DNA from: Rhodothermales bacterium
GTDB lineage: Bacteria > Bacteroidota > Rhodothermia > Rhodothermales > VXPQ01
Direction: 5' to 3'
Length of the DNA stretch: 64,000 nt
Assembly (NCBI GenBank): GCA_951812335.1
Contig: OX638293.1
Coordinates: 886,501 to 950,500 of the forward strand
The position numbers and the translations under genes are program-made. Below are positions 61,965-64,000 of this stretch, piece by piece. Numbering within the stretch: the first letter of the stretch is position 1; each line of letters begins with the position of its first letter. Under the pieces are notes generated by a model that did no database searches, was not told the DNA's origin, and saw only the letters and a list, made by a program, of their open reading frames with translations.

Positions 61965-64000
61965 TTACCGAAGCGCGTCAAGCAGGATTTCCGCCGGGTG
62001 GAACGTGCTTCGACCCGTGGTATCGAAAATCTGGGTGCGGCACGATATACCGGCGGCGGCGATCAGTGTATCCTCCGGCGTTTTCCGGACAGCCGGCGCA
62101 AGGCGCCGCTCGGCCATGGCGATGGACAGATCGTAGTGCTCTGCTTCGTAGCCGAATGCGCCGGCCATGCCGCAGCACCCTGAATCGACCGTGCGGACTG
62201 TATAGTTCGGCGGTAGCCCAAGGCATGCCGTGGTTGCGGTCGTTCCCGCAAGAGCTTTCTGGTGACAATGCTCATGCAGGAGTACTTCGCGGGCTTCGTC
62301 GGTCCATGTCGCCTCTTCGGCAAAAGAATCCGCCTTCCCGATCACGAATTCCTCGAAGGTAAACACCTGTCTGGCGAGCATGTCTACGCGAGCATCTCCG
62401 GGCAAGAGCACCCGGGCTTCGTCGCGAAACGTAAGAATGCAACTCGGTTCGAGCCCGATCACGGGGATGCCCTGTTTAGCCCATGGATACAGGGCGTCCA
62501 CGGCTTGCCGGACCTGTTTGCGCGCTTCTTCCAGAAATCCTTTGGTGAACATGGGGCGTCCGCAGCAGAGCGCTTCCGATGCGACGCGTACGGCGAAGCC
62601 GGTGCGGCGTAAGAATTCCGCTGCCGCTTGCGCCGTCTCGGGATGATGCCAGTTATTGAACGTATCGACGAAAAGAAGCACGAGCGGGCCGTCCGCAGGA
62701 GCATTTTTCGTCCCTTGTTTCGCAAACCGTTTCGTAAAAGGCTCGGGAGCGAAGGAGGGCAGCGCGCGATGCGGGGATAGCCCCATGGTGCGTTCGAGGA
62801 GTCGCCGGATGCTCCGCTGCCTGTTCAACCCGTTGACGATACGCGCTGTCCTTCCGTTCATGCGCCGTGCAAGAAGGGGCATGTGCGCAAAAAGCCGCGT
62901 ACGCAGCGACGGAGCATGCTTTTGCCAGTACATACCGAGCCATTCGGACTTGATCCGGGCCATATCTACGTTCGAGGGACATTCCGTTTTGCATCCCTTG
63001 CACTGAATGCATAAGTCCATCACCTCGTACATTCGTTTTCCGGTCAGCGCTTCTAGGGGAAGCCTGCCCGACAATGCCTCGCGCAATGCATTGGCCCGTC
63101 CCCGCGTGTTGTCCTGCTCGTTTCGCGTGATCATGAACGGGGGGCACATGACGCCGGTATCGAGTTTGCGGCATGCTCCGTTGCCGTTGCACAACTCGAT
63201 GGATCGGGCAAACCCGCCCTGGTCGGAAAAATCCAGCTGTTCCACTACCGGAAGCGTTTCGTATTCTGGCCCCATTCGCAGGTTTTCGGTCATGGGAGGC
63301 GACCCGACGATCTTGCCTGGATTGAGCAGGCCGCGCGGGTCGAAAAGGTTTTTCGTTTCCTGGTAGACCCGGTACAGTTTCGGTCCGAGGAGCGGTTCGA
63401 GAAACTCGCTGCGGGCCAGTCCGTCGCCGTGCTCGGACGAGACCGTTCCGCCGAACCGCCGCACGAGCTCCATCGATCCCTGCGCAATGTCACGCATCTT
63501 TGCCACGTCTTCCGCGTCCTTCGTATTAATGAACGGGCGGATGTGTAGGGCGCCGGCGGAGGCATGGGCGTACAGGACGGTTCGGGTATCTTTCAGAAGC
63601 GACATGAGTGCTGCCACGTACTCCGCAAGATGCTCGACCGGCACGGATGCGTCCTCGATGAAGGCGATGGGCTTGTGTTCGCCTTCGACGCCCATGATCA
63701 GGCCAAGGCCCTCCTTGCGTACGGCCCACACATTGGCGATTTCTTCCGGCGTGCGGGCAGGCACGACCGCGTAGCCGGCTTTTCTTCGTTCGAGCTTTTG
63801 TTTCAGATCGTTCAGCCGGGCGGTCAGTTGCTGTTCGCTGTCGCCAAAGTATTCCGTGATGAGTACCGCCTCCGGATTATCTTCGATAAACGTGAGACGG
63901 TGTGCAAAGCCCGGTGCGCGCCGGGTTTGTTCGATGGCAATGCCGTCAAACAGTTCGACGGCCGAAGGCCCCGTTTCCAGAATGGTCGTCACAGATTCGA
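61965..64000 (-). CDS. FAD-linked oxidase/Fe-S fusion protein (YdiJ-like), 5' end beyond window
   Basis: 678 visible residues; the frame runs off the right edge, so the FAD-binding PCMH half is missing. What is seen: the C-terminal FAD-oxidase domain (FGGTVSSEHGDGLARSEFLE, NLFDPRGLLNPGKIVG), a first Fe-S segment (LCNGNGACRKLDTGVMCPPF), a second CIQCKGCKTECP ferredoxin motif, and two CCG-type domains (ALCCGRPMFTKG and DSGCCGMAGAFG). This is the D-lactate/2-hydroxyacid dehydrogenase fusion type, which passes electrons to quinones or another acceptor. A GTG at 63992 is not the start because homology continues upstream of it. Confidence 0.92.
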   Translation of the reverse strand, partial: ESVTTILETGPSAVELFDGIAIEQTRRAPGFAHRLTFIEDNPEAVLITEYFGDSEQQLTARLNDLKQKLERRKAGYAVVPARTPEEIANVWAVRKEGLGLIMGVEGEHKPIAFIEDASVPVEHLAEYVAALMSLLKDTRTVLYAHASAGALHIRPFINTKDAEDVAKMRDIAQGSMELVRRFGGTVSSEHGDGLARSEFLEPLLGPKLYRVYQETKNLFDPRGLLNPGKIVGSPPMTENLRMGPEYETLPVVEQLDFSDQGGFARSIELCNGNGACRKLDTGVMCPPFMITRNEQDNTRGRANALREALSGRLPLEALTGKRMYEVMDLCIQCKGCKTECPSNVDMARIKSEWLGMYWQKHAPSLRTRLFAHMPLLARRMNGRTARIVNGLNRQRSIRRLLERTMGLSPHRALPSFAPEPFTKRFAKQGTKNAPADGPLVLLFVDTFNNWHHPETAQAAAEFLRRTGFAVRVASEALCCGRPMFTKGFLEEARKQVRQAVDALYPWAKQGIPVIGLEPSCILTFRDEARVLLPGDARVDMLARQVFTFEEFVIGKADSFAEEATWTDEAREVLLHEHCHQKALAGTTATTACLGLPPNYTVRTVDSGCCGMAGAFGYEAEHYDLSIAMAERRLAPAVRKTPEDTLIAAAGISCRTQIFDTTGRSTFHPAEILLDALR

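Overview
The window reads as a chromosomal segment of a GC-rich member of the Bacteroidota/Rhodothermota, probably a marine Rhodothermales-like organism. The evidence is a TonB receptor and a DUF5686 protein that both start with a carboxypeptidase-regulatory-like domain, few clear Shine-Dalgarno sites, an archaeal-type ProS, a canonical LexA (rare in classical Bacteroidetes) and an arsenosugar radical SAM protein. This placement is an inference from gene content only; no rRNA gene is present.

Layout. 0.3-19.6 kb is mostly ordinary genome: proS, a TonB receptor, ccmF, a four-gene manganese/zinc ABC transporter operon on the minus strand, an ABC exporter, an arsS pair, a large ankyrin-repeat gene and a two-gene ABC-2 exporter. 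19.7-36.2 kb is an accessory region full of gene debris (RhuM, IS256 and IS3 remnants, a GIY-YIG relic, ImmA tails, a nucleotidyltransferase relic). It also holds apparently intact small systems: a DUF5131/TcmP/DUF488 'three-Cys' operon with its own operator, an ECF sigma/anti-sigma/lipoprotein set, a PIN + XRE-ImmA pair, a DUF4143 ATPase behind four 22-bp repeats, and an MntA/HepT pair whose hepT carries an amber codon. Threonine dehydratase, a DUF5686 outer-membrane protein and an ABC exporter are interspersed. 36.4-64 kb is mostly ordinary again: an M16 peptidase pair, nagB, a tandem duplication of a small DUF1640-like gene, an atypical OmpR-type regulator, comEA-like, recO, lexA, hyuA/hyuB, acnA, tRNA-Ala, a VOC protein, a CPBP protease, lemA/TPM, an S41 protease, an M1 peptidase and the 3' part of a large FAD/Fe-S oxidoreductase cut by the window edge.

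Two themes run through the window. (1) A family of palindromic intergenic elements (about 120-260 bp, ends GGATACTCTGAT...ATCAGAGTATCC, internal long hairpin) sits after proS, after ccmF and on both sides of lexA, with one-ended relics elsewhere. (2) Short local duplications copy gene ends: the tails of nagB, hyuB and the VOC gene, the 5' ends of DUF5131 and the DUF5686 gene, and the leader shared by the ankyrin gene and an ABC exporter.

The best candidate for an under-described system is the DUF5131-TcmP-DUF488 operon (20.4-22.8 kb). A perfect inverted repeat abuts its promoter. A miniature second copy exactly 4500 bp away encodes only the three-cysteine motif, coupled to a truncated DUF488.
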